Positions 34,300 to 45,883 of a stretch of DNA of 64,000 nucleotides are shown piece after piece. Source of the DNA: Eucommia ulmoides (Eukaryota > Streptophyta > Magnoliopsida > Garryales > Eucommiaceae). Each line of letters opens with the position of its first letter. The first letter of the stretch is position 1. The position numbers and the translations under genes were made by a program. A model generated the notes under the pieces. It saw nothing but the letters and a program-made list of their open reading frames with translations, did not search any database and was not told where the DNA came from. The DNA lies in the NCBI GenBank assembly GCA_016647705.1, contig CM028326.1:30081401-30145400 (forward strand). Reading direction: 5' to 3'.

Positions 34300-35346
34300 A
34301 CTCCTTTAGTATGTTACTTAAGTGAAGGAACACTACCAAACAACAAAGAATCAGCTAGAAAAATCTTATATGAAGTATCAAGGTATATCACAATGGATGG
34401 CAAGTTGTACCGAAGGTCTTTCATACAATCGTTGTTATTGTGCTTAGGACCAAAAGTAGCCAAGTACGTATTACTAGAAATTCATGTAAGAGTTTGTGGG
34501 AACCATTAGGGAGGAAGAACATTGGCACACAAGGCACTTATAATCGGATATTACTGACCAACGATATGCAGCGATGCGAAAGAGTACGTCAAGAAGTACG
34601 ACAAATGCAAACGATTCTCTAATGATATTTGAGTTCCCTCGTAAGCACAAACACCTATCTATAGGCCATGGACTTTTTCTCAATGGGGGATGGATGTACT
34701 AGAGTTATTCACGTCGGTGCTTGAAAATAATAAGTATTTACTAGTAGTGATTGGAAGGAGTACGTCAAGAACCTTAGTACATAAGGCACTTACGATTGGA
34801 TATTACTGGCCAACGATCTGCAGCAATGCGAAGAAGTACATCAAGAAGTGTGACAAATGCCAATGATTCTCTAATGACATCCAGGTTGCCTCTCAAGCAC
34901 AGACAGCCATCCATAGCCCATGGTTTTTTGCTCAATGGGGAATGGATGTCCTAGGGCTATTCATGTCAGCGCTTGAAGACCTGTCTATCCATAGGAAAAC
35001 GAGCAAGTAGAGATAACGAATAGGTTAATCAAAGAAGCACTCAAAAAGCAGTTGGATGATGCCAAAGGTAAATAGGTGGAATAACTTCCAACGATCTCGT
35101 GGGCTTACCGTACTATTCCAAGAACAACCACAGGGATAAGACCTTATTCTATGACATATGGGATGGAAGCAGTGGTCCTAGTGGAGATTGGTTTACCTTC
35201 AAGATGAGATAACACGATTAATCTCATAGAAAGCGAGGTTGCTATACGCCAAGAGTTAGATCAGCTGGAAGAAAAATGAGACCAAGCAGTGTTGAGGATT
35301 CCATCTTACAAATCAAAGATGGAGAGGACATTCAACCATGTAGTTT
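34300..35346 (+). pseudogene. Tat gypsy integrase, with internal duplication
   Basis: 'YITMDGKLYRRSF', 'EIHVRVCGNH' and 'CDKC'-type residues form the HHCC region (34380-34620). 'PWTFSQWGMDVL' is the start of the catalytic core. The segment 34521-34730 recurs at 34783-34992 (offset 262 bp), so finger and core start occur twice. The C-terminal part follows: 'NRLIKEALKKQLDDAKG', 'ISWAYRTIPRTTTGIRPYSMTYGMEAVVLVEIGLPS' (in two frames), ending near 35346. Many stops. Integrase would insert the element DNA; this copy is dead. Confidence 0.83.
34521..34992 (+). repeat. 262 bp-offset tandem duplication in Tat integrase
   Basis: 'aaggcactta' (34531 and 34793), 'gatattactg.ccaacgat', 'gacaaatgc' and 'caatggg.gatggatgt' occur in the same order in both units. 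The units have diverged by many substitutions, so the duplication is old. Confidence 0.8.
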
Positions 35347-35353
35347 GCCCAAG

Positions 35354-36394
35354 GCATTTCCATTGCCGCAGTGGTGATTCCACCACCGCGACAGTCCAAC
35401 AGCTGACAGAATTGATATTTTGGGATATTTTGTGATATTTTTTTATCCCTATATCATCTCCTCTTCTTCTAAACACCCTAAAACATTTTTGGGAAGGTTT
35501 GAGAGCTCCAAACCACTATCAACCAAAGGAAGATCACAAGGCCAAGAAGAAGGGAGCGTTCTCGGAGTGGTTTTAGAGGCAAATCTTCAGATAACGGCTA
35601 GTCTCCTCGTTTCTCTCATTTACTCTTAGTTTTGGTTGATAGTTTATATATGTTTAGCTTGTATTTCATTGTATATAGGGCTACAGCCATGAGTAGCTAA
35701 TCATATATTGTCTAGGGAGCGATTGACTTCATGAAAATGTTATTTGTATAAAATCGATATCTTGTTAATGGTTGTTCTTGTTTATCTGATTGTATTTACC
35801 ATTTTTCATGTCTATAAGCTTGTTATGATATATTAAGAATATGGGGTTTGACAATTCGGGAGAGATAACCCCGGATTCGGACTAGAGTTTAAACACAACG
35901 CGACAATCTAATAACCCGAGAGGGAGTTAGAAAGTGTACAATCCGTGAGGTTGGGGCGAGACTCATGTGACCTAGTGTCGTATAGACGTTGAGAGGGATT
36001 TCTTCGTTGACGTGAAGTCATATATTCATTCACTTTACACTCGGGAGAGGTAGTATTTGAGATTTCGACACTGAGATTGTCGGATAGCTTGAATGCCATA
36101 ACTGTAAACTAGATTGAATCGAATGCGTTTTGGTGAACGAAGTTAATCCCTAGACCATAATTCCCATTAACGTCATATATTAGTATTGTAATTTAGTTAG
36201 TTAATTTAGTATAGTATATTTAATTATAAAAACTACATTTTTATCACCTAAATAAAATTAGGTTATGATAATCGCGGTACTTAGCAACGATCTAATCCAA
36301 TTCTTATGGATACGACAACCCTACTCATTCACTATTCTATAAAGCTTGTCCCGTACACTTGTGGTGAAAGTGGAGACGTAATATTCCGCCACCA
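35354..36394 (+). mobile_element. LTR fragment F (5'-truncated), gypsy A/D/E group
   Basis: Begins within the palindrome zone ('attgccgcagtggtgattcc', 'caccaccgcgacag'), continues with three GATATTTT words, and ends 'ttccgccacca' at 36394 like the other LTRs. The first ~330 bp are missing and it abuts Tat integrase sequence directly, so truncation and junction are one event or a deletion. Shared downstream words: 'gggagagataaccccggattcgg', 'ttcattcactttacactcgg' parts. Confidence 0.78.
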
Positions 36395-37559
36395 GAATCC
36401 ATACTTTATTCTTGAACGATAAATGCTCCATTCTAGTCCAAGTACTATTTTGGAATTTCATTCAACACACGACATATGAAATTCAACAGTTTCTTATAAA
36501 CAACAGATATGTCATTACAATCCAAAACAAAAAGGTCTTGAACTTATCACTTATTACCATAGAGTCAATAAAAAATAGACGTAATTACAAGAATTAGATT
36601 TTACCATCACAGAAATTCTACTCAAAATATTAATCTTTTTCAATATTGAACTTATCACTTCTTACCATGGAGTTCGGACTGGAAAATAGAGTTACATATG
36701 TAGGGGCTTATTTAGTGACTAATAAGCCCATAATGTTCGAAAAAAATAATCTTGAGGCTTTTTTCAAAAAAAAAAACAAAACAAAACAAAACAAAAACAC
36801 CTACTCTGATCTAGGGGAAGGCAAAGAACCGAAGTCTTCAAAGTCCGAACTCGAGCGATAGAAGTTACCTGCTTCATACAAGCTTAATGCTAGAACTAAG
36901 GAGTGTTTTTTTTCTCATTTTTATACTTGTTCTTGTCCAAACGCTTCTCCATCTCTACATTTAGAACGCCATTGTGAGTTTTATGGAGATGTACTTGGAC
37001 TCACAATGTTTTGATTTGTTTCTCTGTCACTTGCAATTGTCCACAAAGTTCATAGAGTTAAGATATCGCGCAGAATTAGGCGGCATCAAGGGAAGCGAAG
37101 AGGGCATCATCAAGGGTCTTCGCCATCATCATGAGTTAGCGAAAGCGATACCCTAATTTTACTTCCTTCTTTCATTCCGCCTGAACAACATCAAAAATGT
37201 CAGAAGTAGATGACGACGAGGCCATATTTGAATTGAGATAAAAGGAGACAAAAGGAAGAAGAAGAGAGAAAATTTAGAAGAACATTTGTGAAGAAATCTC
37301 GAGAAATCTTGGCTTTAAATAGACAAACCGGTGATTATTAAATGACAAGAAAGGTGAAACTCAATCGTCAAAATATATATGATATATGGAGTGAAATGGT
37401 GATAGCAAGTATCGAGGGAAAAGCGATGGTTTTCGAGATCAAATACAGCAGATGCTTAAAGCCAGTCATAATTATCGAGTGTTATCATTACAAAACTGAT
37501 AAGATTGATGGTAGAAAATACGACTAATTAATCAAACATTGCTCGACTGATCTTTACTA
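36395..37559. other. Unassigned stretch
   Basis: No recognised protein, LTR or RNA gene. A ~25 bp word occurs twice in direct orientation ('gaacttatcacttattacc' at 36539 and 'gaacttatcacttcttacc' at 36649). Short open frames (for example 36974-37156 and 37342-37527) show no family features and are probably chance. By position it may be the 3' region of the Tat element. Confidence 0.4.
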
Positions 37560-38640
37560 TTTGGTATAGGTGCGACGTGAAGCTCAACACGCACCAAGGT
37601 TGACTCGCCAGAAGGGGTTCGAGTGTGGTCAAGACTGAGCTAACCCCGGTCTAAGTTAAGCCGAATTTGGTCAGTACTGGACTGGAAGGACATTAACCTT
37701 TGTATCCAGCTCAGTCTCCACAAAATTGAACATAGTCATAAGGTCTGGAGTTCAGGTTGAATGAGTCCAAAATTGCATCTTCAATAAAATTCACACTAAG
37801 GATGAGGTCGTTACTATAATAGAAGAAAAATGATCTTCCGTCTCGCTTCGATGAATCGCCATGAAAGTCTGGAGGGCAAATGATGTGGGAGAAACTCTGA
37901 CTCGAGAATTTTGGAAACCAGTGTAGAAATGTCGGGTTGAAGGGGTCAATAAAACTAAACCCGAAAGAACTGGCCCGAAAATCGATCTTGGGTCGACCGT
38001 GTTAATAGGCCAAACTTAAATACACATGGTCCGCCTAGGAAGCCCAACCACACATGGGCTGATCTGGTACAAAATGAGGCCTCCTAATGAAGGCTTGATT
38101 ATCATATCTAATGATGGTAGGTCAACGATAACCGTTACCTCACCTACTTCCCCTTACACTCATTGGCATGATCATTGTGACAACCTGTAATGGGAGCATG
38201 GACAACTTTCACTTCTACTACTAAATTTAGAACATGGAGAAAATCATGAAAATGGTGATTACGAGGTAAACTAGCATGAATATATGCAGGGAAAATAGGA
38301 ACCATACGCAGAACTCTCAGTATTACAGTTATTATACAGTTTTAAGATTTTTTTGAATCATAGAGTGGTCTGACTTATTCTCATACCAGAGGTTCTTTGA
38401 CCGACACCACACTGGTGTTCCCTCCTTAGAATTAACTAGTTTTACAGATTTAATCGTAGGTTGTAGAGGTTTCTAGCATGTGAGGAATTGTTACACGTAC
38501 TAGAGAATTTTGGTAACATCATAATTCATCTCGTTATGATTTTATATCCAAAAAAATCACTTCCCGTATTTATAGATTGCGTCCTACTTGCATGTATGGG
38601 TGTATCTTTGATACTAGTTAGTATTGGCACTAACTAGCAT
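37560..38640 (+). repeat. Probable Tat/Retand-type gypsy LTR
   Basis: Contains 'gcagaactctcagtattaca', '...gagtggtctgacttattctc' and 'tgaccgacaccacactggtg', words I associate with LTRs of plant Tat/Retand elements downstream of a pol such as 32430-35346. No second copy is in the window, so ends and identity are not proven. Orientation is taken from that pol. Confidence 0.4.
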
Positions 38641-39141
38641 AAAAGTAAATTGATGTGTGCATGCACTAATTAACTTAAAAATTATATTAGGGTGTGTTCA
38701 GTTCTTGGTGATATTTTAATCACTTTGAATTACTCGCAAGTGCACGAGATCAAGTTTTAACAGTATAGGAAGGGTAGAGTTTTCGTATCCACAGGGATTG
38801 GTTTAAATTGTCGTTAAGTACCACAATTATCGTAACATAACTTTATCTAGTTGATCTAATCTTAGGTTTTTGTTATATAAATATAAAACTAAACTATACT
38901 AATTAAACTAAAATACTAAGAATAACGTCTATGGGAATAAATTATCTAAAGATTAACTTCGTTCACTTAAACGTGTTTGATTTTGTCTAGTTTACATTAA
39001 TGGCCACTAATCTATCCGATAATCTAGGTGTCTAAAACTCACTGACTACCTTTCTCGAGTGTAAAGTGAATGAATATGCAATTCGTGTCAACACCAATAT
39101 CCCTATCTAGCGTCTACACGATTACATGAGTCTCGCCCCAA

Positions 39142-40542
39142 TGATAAGTGTAATTTAGCTAATTATTTACAAGCCGGTTTTGTTAGGTTTCGAGTATTTT
39201 TATATCATTTTATTATATTTTAATACGTTTTTATTTATTTTGTCTTAAATTAGGTATTTTGGGTGAAAAGGGACTAAAATAGTCCATAAACGATCAAAGC
39301 GGTGAAAGAACGGTTAAGTAAATTAGCAAAACGGCCAAATCCAAAGCCTGTATCCATCGCTGCAATGGTAAAACCACCACTGCAGTGGTGAAAATACAAA
39401 GAGTTTGTTGAAGCTCCACCTCTATAGTGGTCTAAATGTAGAGAGCTCCACCGCTGCAGCAATCCAAATGAAAAGAGCTCCATCGCTGCAGCGGTCAATT
39501 GCCAGAAATCCAACCGACATATCCACCGCTGCAGTTGTCAACACCTGACAATTTAAGATATTTTATGATATTTTGAGATATTTAGAATCCTACAAATATC
39601 GTCCCTATTCTCCCCAAACAAGAGGTTGGTATTTTTGGAAGTCTTAAGAGCTCCAAGTCTATTCGACCAATAGAATATCACAACGCGAAGAAGGAAGAAC
39701 CGTTCTCGAAGTGGTTTTAGCACCGAATCTTTGGATAATGGCTAAGTTCCTCATTTCTCTCCTTTATTTCTTAGTTGGTTGAATGGTTGTATATATTTAG
39801 CTTGTATTTAGTTGTATTTAGGGCTACGGCCATGTGTAGCTAAACATATATTGTCTAGGGATCGATATGCATCAAAAAACATTGTTTATATATAAATCAA
39901 TGTTTTGTTAATGTTTTTTCACGTTTATCCGATTGTGTTTGCCGTTATTCCATGTTTATATGCTTGTTAAGATATACTAAGAATACGGGGTTTGACACTC
40001 AGGAGAGGTAACTCTGGATTCAGACTAGGGTTTAAACACAATGGGACGATCTAATATCCTAGGATGGAGTTAGAAAATATGCAATCCGTGACGTTGGGGC
40101 GAGACTCATGTGACCACGTGTCATATAGACGCTCGAGAGAGACTTCGGCGTTGAAGTGAAGTCACATATTCATTCACTTTACACTCAAGAGAGGTTGTGA
40201 ATGAGATTTTGATACTGAGATTGTCGGATAGGATGAGCGCCGTTAATATAAACTAGATTAAAACGAACACATTTAAGTGAACGAAGTTAATCCCTTGGCA
40301 ATAATTTTCCATAAACGTCATACCATTATATTAGTATAATTAGATTAATTAACTTAGTTTTAGTATATTATTTATAAAAACTACATTTTTATCGCTTAAA
40401 TAAAGTTAGGTTATGATAATTACGGTACTTAATGATAATCTCAACCAATCCCTATGGATACGACAACCCTTACTCTTTCCATTATACTAAAACTTGATCC
40501 ATACACTTGCGGTGAAAGTAGCGGCGTATTCACGCGCTACCA
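39142..40542 (+). mobile_element. Solo LTR D2, sense, inside the D LTR
   Basis: 1401 bp, from 'tgataagtgtaattt' to 'cgcgctacca', flanked by perfect 5 bp TSDs cccaa (39137-39141) and cccaa (40543-40547). It lies in the antisense LTR of its own group; the unoccupied site is seen in the right D LTR near 44700. Six palindromes (39353-39540), one perfect (CACCACTGCAGTGGTG, 39375-39390), and an Evening Element at 39557-39565. Confidence 0.92.
39353..39565 (+). promoter_or_regulatory. Palindrome cluster plus Evening Element, D2
   Basis: Sites near 39355, 39375-39390 (perfect), 39416, 39449, 39481 and 39520, then AGATATTTT at 39557-39565 and two further GATATTTT words. Confidence 0.5.
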
Positions 40543-41147
40543 CCCAACCTCAAGAATTGCACACGTTCTAATAATCTCGCAAAACATTATAACGTCGCAA
40601 TGTGTTTAAACCCTAGTTCAAATCCGGGGTTACCTCTCTCGAGTATTAAACCCCAATTCTCAAATCAACTAAAATATCATAACAAACATATAATGGATGT
40701 AAAATAATGGTAAACATAATCAAATGGGGAAGAACAACCGATAATGAAACATAGAATTACTCAAACATAGTATATGCAAATTTCATCAATCCTTAAATAA
40801 TAAACATTTATCTCATGGCCATAACCAAGTATTTAACAAAAAATAATATATACATGATCAAAAAACAAACAAAAGTTTAGAATAAAATAGAGAAATAAGG
40901 GAGAATAGTCGTTATCTGAAGAATAGGTGGCTCCACGTACGTAAAATCTACTCCAATCTTGTTTCCTGTTCTCCAAATATGTTTTCCTCTTACTTGGTAT
41001 GATCTTGAGCTCTCCGTAAGTGTAAAAACATTCTTGATATAAGGTAGGAATGGGTTGATATTAATTGAGTTAAAAAATATCCTAAAAATATCTGAAAAGC
41101 TCTTTGTCACCTGTTGATTGATTGCTGCAGCGATGGGAAACATCGCT

Positions 41148-42487
41148 GCCGTTGAAGCCTTCCATGCTATATGTTTTACCCCTAGTTACCCTGTCAAAGC
41201 CTGAAAGCTGTTTCAATTCTAAACACGTAACAAATACCCTAGCCAATAAAACGTTTTCCAAACCTATGTCGCTAAACCGAAGGCACAATTCGAGTCAAAA
41301 TAAAGTGAGCATTTGTAAATGCTACTTGAAGTGAGCGGTTGGGTTTTGAATGAACTTTTGATTGGTTCGATATTCGAGTACTCGCTTATCATTTTTCTAT
41401 CGTATTTCCATACTTGTGAAATTGTACAAATCAAATAAGTTTGAGGGTGTGGTTAAAAAAAGAAAAGAAAAACATATGTAAATATAGTTCTATTTTTGTT
41501 TCTTTTGACAAGTGAGTATAACGTTATAAAATGTTAGTTCAGAGTTGTTTCGAATTGATCTTTGAGGGTACGAGTGTGATTGAGTGCCAAGCGTTGTGCT
41601 TCGGGTATCATTGAGTTAATAATGTTTACCTATTTTATATTTCTGATATACCCTTGGCCAGTTGACAAAAACTGAACCAATTCCTTTTGAACTTTTTGAA
41701 TTTTCAAGCCCACATTAGTGGAGAATAGAGCCCAGTTTGGCATATGGATATCCTATACCTTTATGGTTTAAGTCATGAGCTTTATTGGTGAATAATCCAT
41801 TCCGGTTTTTGGATGGTAGTATAATTGAGTTTTTTCCCACACACTTGAATAAATCTAGAATGACGTTTAATGATATTGAATATTGAAATTCTAGAACACC
41901 ACATGTTGTGTTTTATTCTTGAACACGATTTTATTGGGAGTCGTTGAAGGAAAAAATATTTTGGTTGATTAGTTGAATTCAGAACTCACATGTCATTACT
42001 TCTAGTTCATTTTTTTTATTTTCTTTTATTTTCTTTTTTTTTGTTTTGTTTTTAGTATTGAAGTTAGTTAATTAGTTGTCATAGTATATTTTAGTATAAG
42101 GGTGTTTTGCTCGAAAACTAGCAAAATTTCAAGTTTGAGGGTACTTGATAGGTTGAATTTACCTATATATTTCTAAACCAAATTTGATAATTTTTGAGTG
42201 TTTTCTGTAATGTTTTAAATCATTTATATTCATTTTTATGTAAATCAGGTGTAGGGAGAAAAAGGGTTGAAAATCGAGCAAATCAATAGGAAGTCGATGG
42301 AGAAATGTTGAAAAAGATCAAGAAATAAAAACTACAGCCTCACCACTGCAACGATGAAGGACATCGCAGCGGTGGCCTTCATCACTGTAGCGGTGAAGGG
42401 TCAGTGAACCTTCTACTCAACCATAGTTGCAGCGATGAAATGACAGAATCCCTACTGTCTAACTATCACTCAAGCGATCAAAATGAA
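41148..42487 (+). other. Inverted segment of element D
   Basis: Reads in sense: 3' internal region (matches 3580-5964 without LTR C), a polypurine tract 'aagtttgagggtac' (42131-) and an LTR start 'tgataggttgaatttacc' (42150). It stops after palindromes near 42470 ('actatcactcaagcgatc'). Both neighbours are antisense. The left breakpoint falls at 'gctgcagcgatg' and the right at its degraded counterpart, so both LTR-side breaks lie in the palindrome array. Confidence 0.78.
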
Positions 42488-43619
42488 TGCCTAAATCATG
42501 TTTCCTGAACTACTTTGCCTAGGATTTCGCCTCAAGTTTCACCCAATCAGGTTCTAGAATCCCTAAAATTGTCATGAACTTGCTACTAAATAATCGGTAT
42601 CAAATTGATTGAATAGTTATATATTTAGTCTACGTGATCGTGCAATTTAGGATCCAAAATGACTTTTACCAAATCGAAATGTCAAGTACACAGAACACAC
42701 ATGAACAAGCATTACCCTGAACCTCGATAAACTACTAGGGGATAATTTCATCATAGCGTAATAGCCCAGAAGAACTCTCAAACTCAGCACACAACTACTA
42801 CTTCAAACATATACACATTTATACTAATACTAAACACAAACATACATACATTACACTAAATAACCTCAACACAACAATAACCTTCTAAACATGCATGAAA
42901 CTAAACAACAATTTAACTTAACTACATAACTAACAAAAATATATCATACTATAAAGCATACAAAACATCCCCCCAAACTTAGAACGGGCAGTTCCCATGG
43001 TGACCCAACATCCAACTCAACAAATAACATGCATTATAGTGATGAATGAGGTTTTGAACACGTACCTGGGAGACAAGACAATCTCGCCTCTGAGTGTAGT
43101 CGGCGGTGATGGATTGATTTATTTGAAAACTTGGGTTGCCTCCCAAGAAGCGCTTGGTTTAATGTCCTCGACCTGACACGGAGAAGGACTCGTCAAAGAG
43201 AGGCTTCCGCCTATAGTATATGTCATATAACACAACATATGGGTCTTGATTCTCAACGCCCTCAAGCTTAGTGACATGTGGAAAAGATCGGTACTTGTTC
43301 TCAACGCAACTCGCCTCTGTCTCATGTGCTTGTGAAGCTTGAATGAATAGATTTAAAAGTGGTAAAAGACAAGTGAGCCACATCAGATCGTCATAGATGT
43401 GATCGTCTTGGATCGGTAGTGGCAACACCAATTGGATTTCAAGAGGTGAGAACTCAAAACCATCTTATGATTTGTCACAATGAATAATTCTTAAGCCTTT
43501 TCCTCTTTTGAATCATCTTCATAATGCACTTCTAAAGTCCTCTTACTTGCATTTAGTTCCTCATAGTGGCTTTCACGGATGGTTGTGGCTTGTGTGTCTC
43601 TTAGTGAGACCACTTCTTA
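42488..43619 (-). other. Element D conserved non-coding block, antisense
   Basis: The reverse complement matches 2430-3565 in element A, including the purine tract 'taagtttggggggatg' (complement at about 42969-42984). A decayed protein-like stretch upstream (43159-43431) matches 2590-2880 in A, but I do not recognise it. Confidence 0.6.
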
Positions 43620-44035
43620 CTAGGCCGAAATAAAGCAAATAAGCTGACTGATTTGCGTCTCTAGGGACTTTACGGTCACATCAATTTCAGTGCAGGTCGT
43701 CTTAATATTGTCAAGACAATTTTCATTCTCATTAAGACGGTCATTCGTTTCCCTCCAGAAAGCCTGAGTCTCCCCCATAAATTCAGCGAACATTTCTTCT
43801 AGAGTGAGAGAAGACCCCACATGTTGGTCCGGGGTGTCAATCCATGGCGCCAAAACAGTAGAACTATTGCCCAAGCTTTGGTCACTTGTTGAATAATTCC
43901 AATACTAAAAATCAAGCTCTACCATGTCTTCCAAAAAATAATAGGCATCGACCGCGGTTAGGTCATAAAAATAGGTGATACCATTTCTTCCTTCTACTAA
44001 AGTTTTGGTTGCAACCCGTCGAGAAAATTCAGTAA
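43620..44035 (-). pseudogene. Gag remnant of element D
   Basis: A minus-strand frame of 84 residues (43620-43874) contains 'WIDTPDQHVGSS' and 'EIDVTVKSLETQISQLICF', the latter like the 'nLE.Q.gQla' part of plant gypsy Gag. Upstream in another frame 'SITEFSRRVATKTLVEGRNG' and 'DLTAVDAYYFLEDMVE' match the distal Gag motif seen in element A at 2058. Comparison with A shows the same truncated protein, so the deletion predates the split of A and D. No zinc knuckle. It would be non-functional without a helper. Confidence 0.6.
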
Positions 44036-44273
44036 TTGACACTCTTTCGGGAAACCATGATTTGAAAACCAAAAGAGCAACTCTTTATATCATTCCCAAG
44101 CACAATAGAACGGCTCAGAATCCCGTTGAGAAAATCGCAATAGCACTTGTTGATGAGACACTTCAAGTACCTCGCAAGATAACAAAACTAAAAACAAAAA
44201 TTAAAAATAAAATAAATGCCTAAATTAAAATCAAGTTACTTTTTCACAATATCAACAAAAATCTAAAAACCAG

Positions 44274-44291
44274 TCCCCGACAACAGCGCTA
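44274..44291 (-). other. Primer-binding site of element D
   Basis: Minus-strand 'tagcgctgttgtcgggga' nine bases after the LTR end; matches the A and E sites in position and pattern. Confidence 0.6.
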
Positions 44292-44300
44292 AAAACTTGT

Positions 44301-45656
44301 TGGCGGTATTTTAATCACTTTGAATTACTCATAAGTGCACAAGGTCAAGTTTTAATAGTATAGGAAGAGTAGGGTTGTCATATCCTGTTGTTAAGTACCG
44401 CAATTGTTGTAACCTAACTTTATCTAGGCAATCCAATTTTAGGTTTTTGTTATAGAAACTTAAAACTAATTAAACTAAAATACTAACAACGACGTCTATG
44501 GGAATAAATTATCGATGGATTAACTTCGTTCACTTAAACGTATTTAATTTAGCCTAGTTTACATTTATGGTCATTAATCTATCCGACAATCTAGGTGTCC
44601 AAAACTCACTGACTACCTCTCCCGAGTGTAAAGTGAATGAATATGCAATTCGTGTCAACACCGATATCCCTATCTAGCGTCTAAATGATTACATGAGTCT
44701 CGCTCCCACCTCACGGATTGCACACATTCTAATAATCTCCTGAAACATTAGAACGTTGCGATGTGTTTAAATCCTAGTCCAAATCCGAGGTTACCTCTCC
44801 CGAGTGTCAAACCCCGTATTCTCAAATCAACCAAAATATCATAACAAGCATATAATTAAAATAAAGTAACGGTAAACACAATAGAATGGAGAAGAAAAAC
44901 CGATAACGAAATATAGAATTACTCAAACATAGTATATGTAAATTTCATCAATCCCTAAATAATAAACGTTTAGCTCATGGTCATAACAAAATATTCAACT
45001 AAAAACGATATATACATGATCAAACAACCAACAAGAGTTTATAAATAAAGATATAAACAAAAGAAAATAGTCTTTATCTGAAGAATGGATGGCTCCATAT
45101 CTGTAAAATTCACTCCGATCTTATTTCCTCTTCTCCAAATATGTTTTCCTCTTGCTTGGTATGATCTTGATCTCTCCACAAGTGTAAAACACTTCTTGAT
45201 ACAAGGTAGCAATGGGTGGATATCAATTGCGTTTGAAAATATCTTAAAAATATATGAAAATATCTTTGCCACCTGTTGATTAATCGCTGCAACGATGGTT
45301 AGCCAGTAGGGCTTCTGCCCTTTCATCGTTGCAGTGGTGGTTGGGCAAGAGGTCCACTGACCCTTCACCGCTGCAGCGATTAAGTCCATCACTGCAGTAG
45401 TCAAGGGCAAGTGGCCTTTTATGCTAGCGCTTCAGCGATGCGCTTCATCACTACAGCGGTGAGGCTGCAAATTCTATTTCTGGATCTTTTTCTATGTTTC
45501 TCCACCGACTTCCTACCGATTTGCTCGATTTTCAACCGTTTTTTTCCCTATATTTGATTTACATAAAAATGAATCTAAATAATTTAAAACATTACAAAAA
45601 ACACTGAAAAACTACCAAATTCGGCTTGAAAATATATAGATAAGTTCAACCTATCA
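44301..45656 (-). repeat. Element D 5' LTR (right copy)
   Basis: 1356 bp, plus-strand ends 'tggcggtatt' and 'caacctatca'. Complete and uninterrupted. Evening Elements AAAATATCT at 45236-45244 and 45257-45265, then six palindromes (45284-45460) including 'ttcaccgctgcagcgatt'. Confidence 0.87.
45236..45465 (-). promoter_or_regulatory. Evening Elements plus palindrome cluster, D 5' LTR
   Basis: Two exact AAAATATCT and palindromes near 45284, 45323, 45366, 45386, 45424 and 45444. Confidence 0.5.
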
Positions 45657-45883
45657 GCAGTCAATTAATGCGTGCCACATTGGCCTTGGTCCTTTATATC
45701 AGTAACCATACCATTCTCTCTTGAGTCCTTAGAAAGAAGATATTTGTCACATCTTTATACATAAATGGTGTCGATTATGTAGACATTTATCTCAGGTAAC
45801 TTGTAGGAGTAGCCCGAAATTCATCTTCAATTAAATATGTGAAATGATTAACCCTTAGTTTGTATCCTCAGGATAGAGATCTT
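45657..45883. other. Short unassigned stretch between D and B5
   Basis: No frame or repeat recognised. It may be the outer part of the copia C2 LTR, which resumes after B5; there is no second LTR to test this. Confidence 0.35.

Larger units (their letters stand above)
38706..41147 (-). repeat. Element D 3' LTR (left copy), interrupted and incomplete
   Basis: Antisense LTR from 'tggtgatattttaatc' to about 41147, in two pieces (38706-39141 and 40548-41147) around D2. Its sense-5' portion (~340 bp) now lies inverted at 42150-42487. Exact Evening Element at 41085-41093; one palindrome 'gctgcagcgatg' near 41125. Confidence 0.8.
38706..45656 (-). mobile_element. Element D: antisense non-autonomous gypsy-like element with solo LTR and inversion
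   Basis: Antisense LTRs at 38706-41147 (split by solo LTR D2) and 44301-45656. The primer site is at 44274-44291, a gag remnant at 43620-44030, and no RT or integrase is present. The segment 41148-42487 is inverted relative to the rest: it holds, in sense orientation, the 3' internal half and the first ~340 bp of the LTR, exactly the parts missing from the antisense remainder. No clean TSD is visible (gttct on the left, gcagt on the right). Closest relative in the window is element A. Confidence 0.82.

Noticed and set aside
36974-37156. 60-codon frame followed by a basic stretch, considered as a small gene
   Set aside because: No promoter, homology or conserved feature; the surrounding DNA looks like element-derived sequence.
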